Assembly: GCA_965230045.1 (NCBI GenBank)
Contig: OZ245940.1
Location: 5,079,138 to 5,143,137, forward strand
Source: G963662905 sp965230045
GTDB lineage: Bacteria > Bacteroidota > Bacteroidia > Bacteroidales > WRLA01
DNA length: 64,000 bases
Direction of reading: 5' to 3'
The stretch's first letter is position 1; the number at the start of each line of letters is the position of its first letter. Under the pieces are notes generated by a model. That model saw only the letters and a list, made by a program, of their open reading frames with translations. It did not search any database and had not been told where the DNA came from. Position numbers and translations under genes: made by a program. Below, in pieces: positions 62,332-64,000 of the stretch.

Positions 62332-63558
62332 TTATAATTTCTGGCGCAGATAAGATTTGTTGATCTGGCGAATGGGCAAAAGTGCGGCAAGATATCCGAT
62401 CAGCACTACGGTAAAAAAGACCAGAATAAAATCAAACAACTGCATTTCAACCGGATAAGCATCCACAATAAAGCTGCCTCCCGAAACCTGCATGGGTATA
62501 AAACCAAAGCTTTGCTGCAGCCAGCACAGAAATCCGCCGAGCACGAGTCCACCAACAGCTCCGCTCAGGGATATCAGCATGCCTTCATAAAGGAAGATAC
62601 GGCGAATGGTTTTCAGGTTCGCGCCCATACTACTGAGCACTGAAGCATCTTTCTTTTTTTCGATCATCAACATACCCAACGAGCCGATAACATTGAAGGT
62701 GGCAATAATTAAAATAAAAGTCAGGATCATAAAAATTGCCCATTTTTCAGCTTTCATGATGCGGTAGAGTTCATTTTGCTGCTCAAAACGATTTTGCACC
62801 AAATAGTTTTCTCCCAAAATTTCTTTCACCGTTTTCTGAGCCTTTATAGCTTCCTTTTCGCTCTCAAAGCGCAGTTCAACAGCTGTTATCCGGTTTTTGT
62901 AGTCAAAAAGTTCCTGCGCAAAATCAAGGGGCACAAGTACGTAGCGTGTATCAAAATCCTGCTGGACGGCAAAAATACCTGAGGGATAAATGTTTTTTGA
63001 ATTGAACGCCTGGGCCAAACCGGCCATGCTGCTGTTTTTCCGCGGCGCATACAAAGCAAGCGGGTTCAGGAAATCACGCACACTGGCATTAAGGTAATAA
63101 GCCACACCTGCCCCGATAACGGCATAAGGCCTTTCTCCTTTTTTCAGGATCAGCTCACCTTCAATCATCATGCTGTCGAGCGGGCTGTGATGCTGGAAAT
63201 TTTCGCTCAAGCCTTTCACATGCACAATATGCTGCTTGCCTTTGTATTTCATCAAGGCATTTTCACTGAGCACTTCGGTATAAAGCACCAGGCCGGGAAT
63301 TTTCTCCAGTTCGGCACGGTGAACCGAATCGGGGCTAAAGGTTTTTCCTTGAGCAACCGTAATTTTTAAATCGGGATCGAAAGTGTTGAAAAGGCCGGCA
63401 ACGAGCGATTCAATGCCATTGAAAACAGAAAGGACAATAATAAGCGCCATGGTGCCCACTGTGACCCCAACCACAGAAACTCCTGATATAATATTAATTA
63501 TATTATGGGATTTCCTGGAGATCAGGTAACGTCGGGCTATGAACAGCGAAAGTTTCAA
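62332..63558 (-). CDS. LolC/LolE-type lipoprotein-releasing ABC permease (FtsX family)
   Basis: A 408-residue inner-membrane permease. The N-terminus 'FIARRYLISRKSHNIINIISGVSVVGVTVGTMALIIVLSVFNG' is the classic LolC/E start, followed by a periplasmic domain (about 55-265) and three C-terminal membrane segments with 'MIEKKKDASVLSSMGANLKTIRRIFLYEG' as coupling region. With a LolD ATPase it would extract lipoproteins from the inner membrane for transfer to the outer membrane. It starts 8 bases after the methyltransferase stop, so they form one operon. Confidence 0.9.
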   Translation of the reverse strand: MKLSLFIARRYLISRKSHNIINIISGVSVVGVTVGTMALIIVLSVFNGIESLVAGLFNTFDPDLKITVAQGKTFSPDSVHRAELEKIPGLVLYTEVLSENALMKYKGKQHIVHVKGLSENFQHHSPLDSMMIEGELILKKGERPYAVIGAGVAYYLNASVRDFLNPLALYAPRKNSSMAGLAQAFNSKNIYPSGIFAVQQDFDTRYVLVPLDFAQELFDYKNRITAVELRFESEKEAIKAQKTVKEILGENYLVQNRFEQQNELYRIMKAEKWAIFMILTFILIIATFNVIGSLGMLMIEKKKDASVLSSMGANLKTIRRIFLYEGMLISLSGAVGGLVLGGFLCWLQQSFGFIPMQVSGGSFIVDAYPVEMQLFDFILVFFTVVLIGYLAALLPIRQINKSYLRQKL

Positions 63559-63566
63559 GGTTTGGT

Positions 63567-64000
63567 TTATTTCCAGGCTTTGACGATGAGGCCGGTGCCT
63601 GTTTTGTGCGTTCCTTTAAGATCCATATAATTTAACACCAGTACAAAAGGCATGGTAATGAGATAATAAAACGGTATCAGCACAAAGAACAGTTTACTCG
63701 CATTGAGCATCAGAATAGGGTATTTCATGCTGAGTTTCCAGCTGAGTTTCCCCGGGCTGCCGTATGCATATGCCGCCTCTGTTTTGCTGAAACCTGCTGT
63801 TTTCAGTTTTTCCCGAATTTCATCGATATTGTATCCGTCGCGCACATGCTCATCAACAAACGATAATGTTCCGTCATTTTCATGATGTTCGTGTTCATGT
63901 TCGTGCACATCCGATCCGCCCTTATCGCTGGGCGTGGAAACCAGGAGCACACCACCATCGGCCAGGCTGGCATGGAAATTCTGAAACACCTGCACATCTT
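63567..64000 (-). CDS. Class I SAM-dependent methyltransferase, 5' part outside window
   Basis: The frame is open to the window edge and about 143 residues of the C-terminal part are seen. 'NFHASLADGGVLLVSTPSDKGG' is the late strand of a class I methyltransferase fold (motif III-like), and 'YNIDEIREKLKTAGFSKTEAAYAYG' the region after it. A histidine-rich insert ('VHEHEHEHHEND') and a hydrophobic C-terminal stretch ('LFFVLIPFYYLITMPFVLVLNYMDL') suggest metal binding and membrane association. The SAM-binding motif lies beyond the window. Substrate unknown. Confidence 0.75.
   Translation of the reverse strand, partial: DVQVFQNFHASLADGGVLLVSTPSDKGGSDVHEHEHEHHENDGTLSFVDEHVRDGYNIDEIREKLKTAGFSKTEAAYAYGSPGKLSWKLSMKYPILMLNASKLFFVLIPFYYLITMPFVLVLNYMDLKGTHKTGTGLIVKAWK

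Overview
The window is a Bacteroidota chromosome segment, probably from the Bacteroidales/Marinilabiliales side of the phylum. The grounds are secreted proteins ending in type IX secretion (T9SS) sorting domains of the 'YPNP' type, promoters with a TAnnTTTG -7 box, few Shine-Dalgarno sites, a FISUMP lipoprotein, a gingipain-family protease set, and S23-type four-helix-bundle genes. No rRNA, tRNA or CRISPR array was recognised.

1-10.3 kb is a restriction-modification island. It holds the 3' part of a type I methylase gene, a RhuM-like gene and an hsdS cut short after about 84 codons beside iterated insertion-sequence-type ends. An IS1380-type transposase and a complete Eco57I-like system (HTH controller, fused restriction-methylation enzyme, second adenine methylase) follow. 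A 367-bp nested palindromic element closes the island. 10.5-12.4 kb carries a lectin-like lipoprotein, a MITE-like repeat and an outer-membrane barrel protein.

12.6-25.8 kb is a sugar-utilisation region. A GntR repressor, ROK kinase, two-part mannose-6-phosphate isomerase and sugar/H+ symporter form one overlapping operon, followed by a GH38 alpha-mannosidase. A divergent membrane-anchored DUF6377-type regulator and a GH3 glycosidase lie on the other strand. The pathway implied is release of mannose outside the cytoplasm, uptake by symport, phosphorylation and isomerisation to fructose-6-phosphate. No SusC/SusD pair is present.

25.8-32.1 kb is a second defence/stress island, partly in ruins. 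It has a toxin-antitoxin-SecB-like chaperone operon, a DUF262/DUF1524 (GmrSD-like) nuclease, an hsdS scrap interrupted by a second copy of the MITE, a nucleotidyltransferase toxin gene with an in-frame stop beside its intact partner, and a rhuM scrap ending in the same iterated insertion-sequence end as at 2.3 kb.

32.2-57.2 kb holds a TetR regulator and four large C25 (gingipain-like) T9SS proteases. Between them lie RNase R, a MacAB-type ABC export operon and a FISUMP lipoprotein. Five arrays of AAGTG/CACTT repeats sit at gene 3' ends here, and two pairs of arrays enclose near-identical S23 four-helix-bundle genes, one intact and one frameshifted. 57.5-64 kb is housekeeping: ssb, an ICMT-like methyltransferase, a Ca2+/Na+ antiporter, LpxH, an M20 dipeptidase, a small conserved protein, a LolE-type permease and a partial methyltransferase.
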